Origin: Lyophyllum atratum
Taxonomy: Eukaryota > Basidiomycota > Agaricomycetes > Agaricales > Lyophyllaceae
Length of the DNA: 64,000 nt
Direction: 5' to 3'
NCBI GenBank assembly: GCA_014905825.1
Contig: JACGCN010000003.1
Location: forward strand, 2,170,001-2,234,000
The position numbers were made by a program, and so were the translations under genes. This document shows, piece by piece, positions 31,979 through 43,129 of this stretch (the first letter of the stretch is position 1; the number at the start of each line of letters is the position of its first letter). The notes beneath the pieces are model-generated. The model saw only the letters and a list, made by a program, of their open reading frames with translations. It was not told the DNA's origin and made no database searches.

Positions 31979-33352
31979 ATGGACCCGGCTTCTTCAGAGC
32001 GCGTGTTGAGCATCCAATCCCATGTAGTCTATGGTTACGTCGGAGGAAAGGCAGCAGTCTTTCCTCTCCAGTGCCTCGGATACGACGTCGATGTAAGTGA
32101 GTCTGTCAGCAAACGGTGGATCAATACCTGACCTTTTCGCAAGGTAGTGAATACTGTCCATTTCTCTAACCACGCTGGTGGGTTTCCTCGATGCCTGTCC
32201 CTGCCGAAGGCTTCAAATGTTCTCGCCAACAGGTTATGGTCGTTCTGGAGGCACAAAAGCGTCAGCAACTGAGCTGAACGCCGTATTCGAGAGTATGGAG
32301 GGCAACGAGCTTATGGAACCAACACGGCTTCTCACAGGTGCGCGTCGTGTATTTTCGATAGGGTCCTGCTGAAAGGATCCGGGAAAGGGTACGTGCCAGG
32401 TGCAGAGGGGTTGTCTGCTGTTGCGGGACTTGCGCGTAAGCTGAAGGACGATAAACCCGAGCTGATATACCTCCTGGATCGTACGTCTATGTCTTGCTGT
32501 TTACGGGCCATATCGCTGATCTGTGATTGTTGCGTGCAGCCGTTATGGGTGACGCCGGCCGACTCTACGTCGCGGCGGACGTCATACCCATATACCGGCA
32601 GATGCTCCCGCTCGCCACTATCATCGCTCCCAACTGGTTTGAAGTGGAGTAGGTACTGATTCTTCTTAGAGAAGAAACACGCTGATAGATTGATTTTGTA
32701 CAGGACGCTGACCGAGGTCAAACTGGAGGACATGGCGTCTCTCCGGAAGGCCCTCTCGATCCTGCACGACACCTACCGCGTACCAAACGTCGTCATCTCC
32801 TCCATGCCCCTCACGCCCTGGCTCTGTGACGCGCTTCCGCCTGTTATCCGGCCCCCGGCAGGCTCGGAGCACCTTCTCTGCATCGCATCATCTAACCCGT
32901 CTTCGTGCCTATCATCGGCGGCGCCTGTTACACAACCGCAACCCCCGATCGTCCACGCGCAATGTGTGCCCCTTCTCCCTGGGTACTTTTCGGGTGTCGG
33001 CGACCTCTTTTCTGCACTCCTCCTCGCCCACTTCCCCCGTACCCCTCTCTCCGCCTCTTCGGATTCCAGTTCCACGCCATCTGTGCCTACACTGACGCCT
33101 CTCGCACAAGCTGCGGCACAAGCGCTCGCTACGACATACTACATACTGTGCCTCACGCACGAGCATGCACAAACGTTGTCTGCTCACGAGCGCGTGCCGA
33201 CGGATGACGAGGCGGACGCGGCAGAGCCACTGCGCAAGACGCGTCGGATGCGCGGGCGGGAGCTGCGACTCGTACAAGGGCAGGCTGCGATACGCGGGTT
33301 TGGGGTACACGTCCGGCCGATGGGCGTTTGGGACGGGTTCTGGGGATCTTGA
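31979..33352 (+). CDS. PDXK: Pyridoxal kinase
   Basis: Six exons (31979-32092, 32144-32177, 32233-32337, 32388-32480, 32540-32648, 32704-33352) give 367 residues with all phases consistent. It phosphorylates pyridoxal, pyridoxine and pyridoxamine with ATP in the vitamin B6 salvage pathway, in the cytosol. Family landmarks in order: [20 protein letters not shown] with [37 protein letters not shown], the conserved [29 protein letters not shown], and the anion-hole/catalytic [13 protein letters not shown] with the catalytic Asp. The protein is somewhat longer than the usual 300-340 residues because of Ser/Pro-rich inserts between the ATP-lid region and the GVGD motif and a charged insert near the C-terminus. 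It converges with ARP2, with 262 bases between the stops. Confidence 0.96.
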
Positions 33353-33614
33353 TGTGTGGGGTCTTCGGGATGAAGGAGCTATCATCTAAAAACGAGGTTC
33401 TGGTGGTGGAATAGAAAATAGAGTACTAGACATATACAACAAGATCTCAGGATCGTAGGCAGGCAGCATACTAGACTTATAGAAGGAGCCCGCCAGCTGC
33501 AGTCCCAGTGCCACATTCACAACGCCCCAAGAAAAAGACGATAAATTCCATTACTGCTCCATTCCTCTGCTACACATACAAAAATTACTGATCAAAGTCG
33601 GCGCCCGCACCCAC

Positions 33615-35271
33615 TCACTCGGGACGGCCAAGCTTCGCGAGCGCACGCTCGCCCTGCTCGAACCAGTCCTCGCGGGATATCCAGAACTCCTCCCTGTTCT
33701 TCATGATGTCTGCGAGGACGGCGCCGCCGAGGAACACCATGTGCTTCCTGCGCGGTGGGTCCTCGATCTTGATCTTGAATTTCTGCGGGGGGGTTAGTAA
33801 GGAGCTCAGATTGCATGCCAGGAGAAATAACGATGGAATATAGAAGTGAAGTGTGGGGGAGAAGAGGACTTGGAAGGAAAAGATGAAGGACTGGAAAGTA
33901 AGACGTACATTTAGACGTGTCGGGTCTCCGTTGAGCACCCGCGTGAGGTATAGCTGTTTCATCTCCTTCTCGAGACGGCTGGGGAGGCCGGGGTACATAC
34001 TCGACCCACCGGAGAGCACGACGTGTTTGTAGAGCTCTGCGCGGACGTCGACGGCAGCGGCTTGTATCGTTTGGAAGAGCATTTCTGATGAGACGATGCT
34101 TGTTAGGCCGGAAATGGAGGGGAAGGAAGGACGCACCTGCTACGCCTGGCTGCTCGACATCTACGAGGTGCGGCTGGAACATACATTCGGGGGCCTCGAA
34201 ACGTTCGGATCCGACTTTGATGGTGCGGCCGTCGGGGAGCTGTGGGGAGAGGAAGCGTTGGGTAAGAGGTTCGGGGTTGGAAGGTTGAAAGCTCACGGTG
34301 TAGTTTTCCACCAGCACCGTCGTTTCTTCCGAAAGCCGTGTGTCCATGTCGAGGTCGTAACTAGATCCATTGCAGTCCATGAAGGGGACGAATTCACGGG
34401 ATTTGGAGAGACGCACCTGACGTAGCATAGTTTCTCCTTGATCTCGCGGACGGTCTCGAAATCGGCTGTGCGGTTGAAGGCGTAGCCGCGCATGAGGAGG
34501 AGCTTGATGAGGTATCTTGTGACGTCTCGGCCTGCGATGTCGAGTCGGCGGGTCAGATGCGGCATCGAGAAGCCGTCGTATACTGGCACGATATGCGTGA
34601 CACCGTCCCCCGAGTCCACCACCACACCCGTCGTCAGACCTATCCATACCGCATCAGCTCCATTCAAACCCACACCCAGCACCCCGATCCCGATCCCACA
34701 GACGCACCTTGCGCATACAGCGTCAACACCGCCTGAATCGCCACATACACGCCCCCAAACCCATACTCCTCAAACATAACCTGACACATCCTCGTCCTAT
34801 TCGCGCGCGGGTTCATCGGCGGCTCGGTGAGGAGTACTTTCCGGCCGCGCGGATCGACGCGCAGCTTCTCGTCGAAGGTGTAGTCCCAGAGGTGCTTCAT
34901 GTCTTCCCAATTGCGCACGATGCCGTGCTCCATGGGCTGGGTGACCTGCAGGTAGTTGCGGTTCTCCGCTGCCTCGTCGCCGATCATGATGTCCTTGATC
35001 ACGGCGGACCCGACGCGCTCTTCGGCGCGGAGGATCGGGCGGCCGACGATGGAGGGGAAGACTGTGTGGGGGGTGTCGGTGGTAAACAGGGGAGTGGGGG
35101 AGGGGGAGTGGGGGAGGGGGCGTACCATGTTCGGGGAAGTTGGAGCCTGCGTATCCGACTTTGACGAACTGGGGAGGGGGTTGGTGGTGATTGGGGATGT
35201 TGGTGGGGGAGGGAGGGGAAGGGACTTACACCGGTACCGTTATCGACGACGAGGGGGGCGCCTGGATCCAT
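33615..35271 (-). CDS. ARP2: Actin-related protein 2 (Arp2/3 complex subunit)
   Basis: Eight exons (35271-35230, 35168-35126, 35061-34708, 34639-34417, 34360-34297, 34239-34137, 34084-33909, 33782-33615) give 390 residues, the usual Arp2 length. It is one of the two actin-like subunits that nucleate branched actin filaments, acting at endocytic patches and the growing tip. Nucleotide-binding motifs are complete: [20 protein letters not shown] (phosphate 1), [18 protein letters not shown] (phosphate 2) and [20 protein letters not shown] (adenosine). [16 protein letters not shown] and [14 protein letters not shown] segments, and the C-terminal [15 protein letters not shown], identify Arp2 rather than actin or Arp3. 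All joins are phase-consistent and no damage is seen. This is a conserved housekeeping anchor for the region. Confidence 0.98.
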
Positions 35272-35744
35272 GAGCAGAGTTTGGGGGGTGGAGGTGATGG
35301 AAGTGGGAGATCTGTTTGGTGGCGCTTGTCAACGCCTTTATCTCAGTCTCTAGGCACAGTTGTCCGCAGTCTCTTCGTTCACTCACTCCTCAGACTTCTG
35401 AAAACTGGATCTGCAGTCTCTTTGGACCCCATATGTATCTACGTAGTATCGTCTCAAGACATTCAAGACATTCCCCCATAATAAAGGCGAACGACAATGC
35501 AGACCATGGTTCCGGAATGCGCGAAGTACGGTGATGACAGACGGCACATTTATTGCAGGCAACATTGGGTCCTTTCTTTCTATCATTCGCCGAAATGCGG
35601 CTCCGCCCTTGGACTCACGATTCTCCCAGTCCATGGTGCTCAAGGCGACGAGAATGAAAGGATATTCCATCGGGTGGCGCTCCTCATCCCAAAGCCAGGT
35701 ATAAACGGTCCCAAGTCCAACAAACAATTAACACCCGCACCCCT
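35272..35744. other. Intergenic, ARP2 promoter and 3' flank of the MFS gene
   Basis: Two genes on the same strand are separated by 473 bases. No conserved frame is seen. The small minus-strand frame at 35383-35727 is not preserved as a family. Confidence 0.35.
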
Positions 35745-37301
35745 CTACCCCAGCTTCGTCTTCAAATCCCTCCACAGCCCAACAAACAACACCGCCCCCA
35801 CCCCCACCAGCGCAATCTGCACGCCCACATAATTCCGCATCCCCATCACAACCCCACTCCCCCCCCACACCGCCCCCGCCACCCTCCCCGTATAATTGCT
35901 ATACTGAATCGCCAACGACGTCCTCCCATTCCACTTCGGCGGCAATTGCTTACTCAGGGTACTCATCGTGACCGTGGTCGCCATATTAAACCCCAGCGCC
36001 ACGGCCCACCAGCACGCAAACACCGCTCCGTAACTCAGCTTCCCCGTCCGTAGGAGAACGAGGAACGTAAGGAGCGCAGCGAGCCCGAGCGACGTGCCGA
36101 GGGCGAGGATCTGGCGGTCCTGCGTGCGCCGCGCGAGACCGAGATTGAGGGCGAGGAAGGGGAAGGTGGTGACGCCGCCGAGTGCGATGAAGTTGCCAGC
36201 GGCTGTGGGGGACCAGTGGAATGGCGGGGTGGAGGCGCCGAAGACGGGGAGGTTCGATTCCCAGGCGCCGAGAATGAAGAAGCAGGTCATAGCGAACCAG
36301 CACATGCATGCGACTACGCCCCATTGTTGTGGTGTCATGTGGTAGGGCGGGGGTTGGGTGATGTCGGGTGGGGGTTGGACAGTTTGTGGAGATACAGTAA
36401 TTTGTTGCAGTGCGATGCTGTTTCTCTTCTGCTCGGTAGTTGGTGTTACAGCTGTCGAAAGCGGCGTACCGAATGCTCGTTGCTCCAGAGGTATATCCTC
36501 ATACCACCTCCACACCACCACCCAAAACCCCGCCCAAACCGCCGCCATAACCCACCCCGGCGCCGTGAACCCATTCCACACCCTCCCCCCAAACCCAATC
36601 TTATAAAGCAGACCCCAGCGAACGGGCCAAGGGAGATACCCAGGCCCTGGCCCACGACGAGCCACGCAGCAAGTGTGGTGCGCCGACGCACGCCGACGAT
36701 CCGCGGGTCGGAGCAGAAGCGTTTACAGTACATCCAGAGCGTGAAGCCGAAACCACTGACGATGCGCCCGATGAGGATGAGGTAGAGGAAGGAGAAGCGG
36801 TATGCGAGGGCGTAGAGGATGTGTCCGAGGAGCGAGGCGGCACAGCTGATGTGGAGGGGGATTTTGTAACCACCTGAGGTGAAGTTCAGGTGTCGTTGTA
36901 TTCTTTGGAGTGAGGGGAGCGCGTACCTCGGTCGTACTTTGCGAGGGGCAGGAGGGCGAGCCCAGAAAACACGGTGGGGATACCGATGACGATGCCGGAG
37001 AAGGTGGAGGTGCCGCCTAGGTGGAGGGCGTACTCGTTCGAGGAGGAAACGATGATGAAGAACGATATCTGGGGGAGTAGCTCATGGTCAGCGCGGTCGT
37101 CGGGAGGGCAAAATATTGTTGATAGACACACACCTGGAGCAACGCATTCGCAGTGATCATTATGACCAACGAGGCGCGTTGGGGGAGCTTGAGTTCCGAG
37201 TCCACGTCTGGAGGAGCTTCGGTCGCGCTCTCAACGAGAACTTGTGGAGAACTGTCGCGAGATGTGGTGTTTGGACCGCGTTGGAGTAAAGGCAGCTGCA
37301 T
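35745..37301 (-). pseudogene. MFS transporter with a one-base frameshift
   Basis: A 10-12 helix major facilitator transporter. Exons 37301-37134, 37068-36927 and from 36873 onward join in phase. The start at 37301 (MQLPLLQRGPN) is the first in-frame ATG. N-terminal half: ASLVIMITANALLQISFFIIV, then TFSGIVIGIPTVFSGLALLPL, LIGRIVSGFGFTLWMYCKRF and AAWLVVGQGLGISLGPFAG. The frame then breaks. The natural continuation GLLYKIGFGGRVWNGF lies one frame over, with no intron signals, at a GGGG run (36613-36616). One more G would restore a continuous protein. The second half is intact to LWRDLKTKLG and the stop at 35745. It could be a recent pseudogene, a strain-specific mutation or a homopolymer sequencing error. 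The substrate is unknown. Confidence 0.8.
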
Positions 37302-37987
37302 CCCGACGCGACGATGAAAGCGCAGAACCAGGCTCTTTCGGGGGGGGGGCTTTGCTACTTTAGCACGTAGTCGAGTAGCATGGGTGCATCTTTGTGATGA
37401 CCGGAGCCGGGAGTCCGCAGTACACGGGCACACCCGAGGATGAGAGTCAACCCCATCGCGAAAAGATGGATGGATGCTTGTGATCGTCTTCCATGCCTTC
37501 GACAAGCTTTCTGTGAGGGTGGCAGGGCTGTTGGGTGTGAAGGACAGAAGTTGGTTGGTGTTTCTGGCAGCTGCCTATGTTGGAAACTAAAACGTGGGAA
37601 GAGATAAGATAAGATGTCAGATTAGAATTCTCTATCACCTATGTACTTGCCGCCAACGGACTCGCGACCAGGACTGTCTTGACGTTCGGGGGCTTTCATG
37701 GTCTAGAAATGCCAAGGCTGCCTCAATAAGCGCTGAGACATAATGCATACGCTCTGATATACATTGTCGCAGCTAATCTCGTTCTAGGAGACTGCACGGA
37801 GTGCTGGTGCTACTTCCGAGATGACGGTAAAGTGTGATGCTCCTCACATCTATCGAGTCTTCGAACGAAAACGTCCTACGAAAATACATTGCCCAAAACC
37901 AATCTGAATATGCCGAATATATGCATGTCTGATCATAGCACACTACAAGTACTCGTTCGTCGCACCCGACTCCAAAAGCCTCTCGCC
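37302..37987. other. Intergenic
   Basis: It covers the upstream region of the MFS gene and the 3' flank of the TDP2-like gene. Frames here are short and unsupported. A run of nine G occurs at about 37341-37349. Confidence 0.35.
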
Positions 37988-39082
37988 TCAAGCCCCAACC
38001 ACAAGCGTCGCCAACAACCCATAATGGTCACTCGCCCACGGATCCTTCATCACCTCATCCTCATACTCCCCCTCCTCCTCCTCCTCCACATACGTCGGCA
38101 CACCCTCATCCACCTTCAACCCAACACCCACCCTCTCCACCCTCTCCACGCCCACTCCCCCCACAAAAAGCACCTTGTCGAGCCTCGCAGGCCTAAACCG
38201 ACACCTCGGCTGATATCCCCACGTATAATCCTCCTCCCCATCTTCCCACTTCTCCCCCTCCCCATTCCCACCTCCCCCGTCCCCACCGCGCACCTTCCCC
38301 GACCGCACCTTCCAAGCATCCACCAGCCCAACCCTCTCAGGGAGCCCCCGATCCGCCTGCGAAATCGCGCTCATATCCCCCGCGACGATGCCCGCGGATA
38401 CACCGTCCTCGCGGAGGAAGAGGGTGACAGAGGAGAGCTGGAGTGCGCGGGCGCGCTCGCTGGGGCCGGAGAGGGATTCGAGGTGGACGTTCGCTATGCG
38501 GAGGCGCGTGTCTGGGTGGGGATGGATTTCATCGGGCACCTTGGGGGGGAGGGCGATATCGACGTAGAGCGCGTCGCGGCCCATGCGCGTGTCAGGTAGC
38601 GGTGTGCGGAACACGGCCTTTACGCGCGGCGCGAGGGCGCGTGGGACGAGCGTGACGGTGCCGTAACCCACGTCACTCGTCCATGAATCGGGGGAGACGT
38701 CCGTCAGCGCGTAGTGTGCGCGCACGAAGGGGTGTGCGAGGAGGGCGGGGAAGCATGTGTCGAGGAGTTCTTGGAGGAGGATTATAGTCGGTGGGCCGGG
38801 GGGTGAGGAGAGGTGGGAGGAGAGGTGGGAGAGGACGGTATGTAGGCGTTTGTTCGGGCGGGGTTTGTCGAATTCGACGTTCCAGGTTAGGAGGCGGAGG
38901 TGGAGGGGACTCTCGGCTGGGATTGGGGTGCTTTGGTTATGGTGGCTTGCCCAGATGTTCGCGTCAGCGTCATAGGTGTAGAGGGCTCCGAAGAATGTAG
39001 ACGGGAGTCGAGGTGGCTCTGAGGTGGGCATGGCCATGGAGCCTACGAATTGTCGTTGCGCAGCTTTGTATAGTCCGGCCAT
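37988..39082 (-). CDS. TDP2-like endonuclease/exonuclease/phosphatase-family protein
   Basis: A single exon of 364 residues. The start is the ATG at 39082 (MAGLYKAAQRQFVG), because frames further upstream have no ATG. The order of motifs matches the Mg-dependent EEP fold and especially tyrosyl-DNA phosphodiesterase 2: LRLLTWNVEFD, IILLQELLD, RIANVHLESL, the metal-site motif as GDMS instead of the usual GD(T/M)N, and the C-terminal DPWASDHYGLLATL with the SDH catalytic pair. TDP2 removes topoisomerase 2 peptides from DNA 5' ends. Fungal relatives are poorly studied and may act on other phosphodiesters. A Glu/Gly-rich insert (GGNGEGEKWEDGEED) interrupts the last third. The Asn-to-Ser change is odd for an active enzyme. 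It is divergent from ATP4, 266 bases apart. Confidence 0.82.
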   Translation of the reverse strand: MAGLYKAAQRQFVGSMAMPTSEPPRLPSTFFGALYTYDADANIWASHHNQSTPIPAESPLHLRLLTWNVEFDKPRPNKRLHTVLSHLSSHLSSPPGPPTIILLQELLDTCFPALLAHPFVRAHYALTDVSPDSWTSDVGYGTVTLVPRALAPRVKAVFRTPLPDTRMGRDALYVDIALPPKVPDEIHPHPDTRLRIANVHLESLSGPSERARALQLSSVTLFLREDGVSAGIVAGDMSAISQADRGLPERVGLVDAWKVRSGKVRGGDGGGGNGEGEKWEDGEEDYTWGYQPRCRFRPARLDKVLFVGGVGVERVERVGVGLKVDEGVPTYVEEEEEGEYEDEVMKDPWASDHYGLLATLVVGA

Positions 39083-39348
39083 AGATGATGTTATGAGCAA
39101 GACGCTGAGCACGACCTGAACAGCCTAAGAATACCCAGATACGAGATGATCACACCGCATGCCTTGCACGCTGCTCTGCTCGCAGCTCAACTCTCATTAC
39201 TATTTGACTGTGGTGGTCAAGACCAGACAAACCCTAACCCCCACCGCACTCGTAGAAAGTCGGGGAGCAACTTCCCACGGGGCTAAAGACCGAATCCACC
39301 GCCAACCGAAGCGTGTGGTCCTCCTCTCCCAAAACTAAAACACCGACC

Positions 39349-40402
39349 ATGGCGTCCAGAATCGCATTCAGCTCCCTACGGGCGGCCGGTACGTCCTCCT
39401 CCTCTTCCTCTCTTTTTTTCGTCCCCTGACTTCCAGTGATAGCCCGCCCCCGAGCTGTCGCTGCGCTCCCCCAATACGCCGTGTACGTTGTTCCCGCTGG
39501 CGGCCTTGCCTGCCTTTTCACCACCCTCGGTCGAACCATCCACTGACCCATTATTTTACCCCAGCCGTGCGATGGCCTCCTCCTCCTCCACACCACCCGA
39601 GCAGCGCGCGTCCGAGCTCATCGAGAAGCTCCCCTCCTCCCCCGGGCTCCTCACCAAAGGCGGCTCAGCCATCATCGGCACGGGCCTCATCGCAGCTGCC
39701 ATCTCGCAGGAGCTGTACGTCGTGAACGAGGAGTCCATCGTGCTCATTGCCTCCATCATGTTCTTCACCTACCTCGGCAAGGTGCGTCCTGTTGGAGTTG
39801 GAGTTGGAGTGGATGCGTATTGATACTGATGGGGTGTTGTAGATGCTCCGTGAACCGTACAAGGAGTGGGCGGACGCGAACATTGCGCGGATTAAGAAGG
39901 TGCTGGACGGGGCGCGTGCGGAGCACACCCAGGCCGTGAAGCAGCGCATCGACAACGTCGCGCAGATGAAGGACGTCGTCTCCCTCACCCAGGGTCTCTT
40001 TGCCCTCTCCAAAGTACGTCTTCCCCCCCCCCCCCCCTCCTTCTCATTTTATTTTCATCACGGCTCAACAACCCGGTTGCGAATGAAGGAGACAGCCAAG
40101 CTCGAAGCCGAGGTCTTCGTGCAGCAGCAAAAGGTCGCCGTCGCCCACGAGGTGAAGAGCGTGCTCGACAGCTGGGTGCGCTACGAGCAGCAGCAGAAGG
40201 AGGCGGAGCAGGCTGAGCTCACTAGGACTGTCATCGACCGTGTGCTCCAGGATCTCAAGGACGAGAAGACGCAGAGGGAGATCATCCTCGCTGCTGTGGC
40301 TGAGGTGGAACGTGAGTAGTGCCTCTTTGTGTGTTGATGTGAGTTGGGTGCTAATGTGTTTTTTGGGGGGGTGCAGAACTGGTGAAGAGCAAGGCTGTCT
40401 AG
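39349..40402 (+). CDS. ATP4: Mitochondrial F1Fo ATP synthase subunit 4 (subunit b)
   Basis: Six exons (39349-39388, 39437-39482, 39565-39781, 39843-40013, 40089-40311, 40377-40402) give 240 residues, the normal length. It is the peripheral-stalk subunit of ATP synthase in the inner membrane. The first 30 residues (MASRIAFSSLRAAG onward, with Arg and Ser and no acids) are a mitochondrial presequence. The mature region begins near PPEQRASELIEKLPSSPGLL. Two membrane helices cover about residues 55-95 (GSAIIGTGLIAAAISQELYV; SIVLIASIMFFTYLG). The rest is a long charged helix (YKEWADANIARIKKVLDGAR; LVKSKAV at the end) that contacts F1. The fourth intron contains a run of 15 C. The gene is intact and shares a divergent promoter with the TDP2-like gene. 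Confidence 0.96.
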
Positions 40403-40572
40403 CTGACTTAAATACTCGATACACGCTGGCTTTGCCCCTGAATAGAATGCGGTTTTCGGGATACATACAGTTTAATTACACCGGAGTCAAGGGAATGATA
40501 CCACACGCGACGAAAAAGAAAAGTTCAATAATATCTACACCTTACATATATCACCACAAACAGTACCAGCAC

Positions 40573-41604
40573 CTACACCCGTCCCTCATGATCATCGTAC
40601 GGCGACTGCCCCCGCTCCGACTCATGGCTATGATCCTCAGGCTGCAAGTAGAAGCAATAGCATTCAGTAACAGACCCACACACTCAAAACAAGAAACACG
40701 ACGTACCTCCCCCACCCGACTCCTAGCTCCCACACCATTCGCCCCCGTCCCCGACCCCGGCCCCGCGTGTCCATTCTCCACCACAGTCTGCGCGTGCGCC
40801 CGCGGGTGGTTATGGTTATGAGCGTGGTTTTGCGGGTAGCCGTGGTTGTAATCATGCTCCACCGCGCCAGGCGAGTATATGGGCGTCGGGTGTTGCGCGG
40901 GATGGTGGGCGTGGGTGTGGGTATGGTCGTAAGGAGAAACGGGATCGACGAGCTGCATAAGCTCAGGCGCCGAAACATATATCGCGTCCAACAATAAGCT
41001 ACAAAATACAAAGCACCCCTACTCAGCATCCAACCACTCGGAGGGGACAAACGAGAAAGAAAGCAACGCAACTCATTCTCCGCTTGGAGGCGCTTCATCT
41101 TCGCCGCTGCGATATCGAGGTCGCGCTGGTGGTCGTCCTGGATCTGCGTCTCATCAGCCTCACAACACACAAAGCGTGGTGGGGCGGGGGAAGGGGGAGG
41201 GAAGGGGACGTACAGCGACGACACGGTCGTACCGCTCTCTCAACGCCTGGAACCTACACCACCGCCACTGAGCACAAGACCTATCATAGCGAGGGTGAGA
41301 AGAGGGGGGAGGGACTCACTTCTCTTTATACCGCGTACTCCGGTGCCCAGGGATCTAAAGCCCATTCAAATTCATTACCCCCTCTCCTCCCCCTCACGAC
41401 ACGGACACAGAAACGCACCTTCACCTTGAAGCCCGTGCGTTCCCCGTCTTTATCGCGGTGCCGCCGATGCGAGTGCGGGGCCGGAGGTGGGGGTTGATCG
41501 CGGTGCGGGTGCGGGTGGGGCGGGAGCTGGGGGGGGAGGTGCGTTTCGGGAGCTTGTGGTGGGGGTTGTAGTGGTGGTTGGGGGTGCGGGTGTGTGCTTT
41601 CCAT
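40573..41604 (-). CDS. Small Pro/His-rich protein with a central coiled coil (possibly INO80-subunit-like)
   Basis: Six exons (41604-41419, 41354-41320, 41253-41214, 41143-41073, 40998-40707, 40641-40573) give 230 residues with exact phases. The start is the ATG at 41604 (MESTHPHPQPP). The first 55 residues are Pro/His-rich and disordered. A basic helical segment follows (GHRSTRYKEKFQALRERYDR) and a coiled coil (HQRDLDIAAAKMKRLQAEND) ending LLLDAIYVSAPELMQLVDP. The C-terminus is a His/Asn/Tyr-rich low-complexity tail. The pattern of a short coiled coil closed by ENDLLLDAI recalls fungal chromatin-complex proteins described as INO80F-like, but this is from memory and weak. No catalytic residues are present. 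It lies on the opposite strand to ATP4, with 170 bases between the ends. Confidence 0.7.
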
Positions 41605-42342
41605 GGGTGTCTGTGTGTGTGGATCCAACGCGCTGTTAGATGCGTGTCCTTAGACTCTCTCGCCGTGCAAAGTGCAAAACGCTGGTAGAGTCTAGAGCGG
41701 TGCGTGTGGTGCCTGGAATGAGTCGAAGGTAAGTAGGGACGTGGACGCGGCGGCCATTTCACCGTGACCGAGGCGACTGGTTTGGCGCTGGTGAGCCACG
41801 TGTGGGGTTTGTTTGGGGGTGGTTGGCGGGGGCGTCTCGGCCATGGCCGTTGCCATCCTCTTCTCTCCTCATCCTCAAATACAAGTGTTACGCGCTATCG
41901 AAACGAGCAAGGTGCATCTCTGGGGCGGCGATATGGGATTTTCTGGGCAGGGGTATTACCCAGATGATAATGCGTAATTAGGCCTCCCGTTATTTAGCCT
42001 TGGGGGAGTGGCACTTGATTTGCGTTGGGGTGCCTTGTCTCGAGGTATAGACGAGATGTTAAGCATAATGACACGCGTATCTAATGGTACGGAAAGACGT
42101 TAGTACCATTTGGATGCGATATTGACGATGATTGAAGTTTTGTACAGGTTTCCTTCGAGTCTCACCTAGTCTTTGGCGTAACCATGTCTCTCTGGGCACC
42201 TCGCAGGTCGCATATATCCTGAATACCACATTAACGTTTAGCGCAAAAGGATACGCTCTTTATGTAAACACTATATGGAAAGCTTTCACAGGAGTCTTCA
42301 TTGATAGCTATTCTTTAGGATCCATGGCGAGCAGCCTCTGCA
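41605..42342. other. Intergenic
   Basis: Two genes on the minus strand are separated by 738 bases. No conserved frame is seen. It marks the boundary between the housekeeping block and the accessory region to the right. Confidence 0.35.
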
Positions 42343-43129
42343 TTACGCTTCACGGGGCAGGTTAAAAATCTCCGAGAACGGATCCCAGCTCGGATCCCTA
42401 TGCCTCTCATACTCCAAAATATTCGACAACTTCTCCGCCGCTTCCTCCCCATAAACAGCAGCTATAAACGCGAATACGGCGTCCAAGCCAGCGCTCACTC
42501 CAGAGGAACTCCATACATTCCCATCCACAACCCACCGCGCATGTGACACCCACTTCACCTGCGGCCTCAACGCCGTCTCCTTCGCCCAGTCCATCTTGCT
42601 CGTAGTCGCCCTCTTCCCGTCCATGATCCCTGCTTGCGCTGCGACGCCCGCACCGTTGCACACGGTGAGGATGTACTTCAACGACGGGTACATTTTCTTA
42701 ATAAACTCAATGGCGCTCTGTATCCCTGGAGCCCAGGCCCCCGGCCCCCCTGGGACGAGGAGGACGTCAAGCGGCGGCGCGGAGGCGAAGGTGTGGGTGG
42801 GGTTGATGGATTGACCGAAGTCTGACCCGAGCGGGTGTTTGATGCCCGGGGGCTTGGTCGAGACGGGGTCGAGGGTGGCGGCGAGGATGGAGAGCTTCAA
42901 GGGGAACATGAAGGAGAGCGTGTTGAGGGCGTCCAGTGGTCCGAAGGCGTCGAGGGCCTGGAACCCTGGGAAGACGACGATTCCGAAGTTGACGGGTACT
43001 GGGCCTTTTGGACGTCCTTCTGCAAGCGTTTGTTAGCAGCGACTCGGGTGCACGTCAGAGAGTGCTACCTTTGGATATCTGGAAGGTGGCCTCCAGAGCA
43101 AGCTTTAATTCGTTCTCATAGTCGGTCAT
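42343..43129 (-). CDS. DJ-1/PfpI-family protein, copy A (isonitrile-hydratase-like)
   Basis: Two exons (43129-43069 and 43019-42343) give 245 residues, a complete single-domain DJ-1/PfpI protein. The start MTDYENELKL is the first ATG in frame. The core begins VNFGIVVFPGFQALDAFGPL and contains the nucleophile elbow in YILTVCNGAGVAAQAGIMDG, with Cys as expected, and the conserved WVSHARWVVDGNVWSSSGVS, followed by GLDAVFAFIAAVYGEE. The acidic residue pairing with Cys is probably the Asp of FQALDAFGP. The subgroup resembles fungal isonitrile-hydratase-like or glyoxalase-like members, of which only a few have known reactions. Copies B (53856-54601) and C (54785-55357) lie 11 kb away in the opposite orientation. 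No damage is seen. Confidence 0.92.

Noticed and set aside
33592..34647. 351-codon minus-strand frame
   Set aside because: It is read-through of ARP2 exons and introns in another frame. The ARP2 exons explain the sequence completely.
36243..36262. B-box-like GGTTCGATTCCC, as in a tRNA T-arm
   Set aside because: It lies inside MFS coding sequence, and no matching acceptor stem, D-arm or A-box was found around it.
37302..37505. N-terminal extension of the MFS protein
   Set aside because: The frame is open but has no ATG upstream of 37301, so the first ATG there was taken as start.
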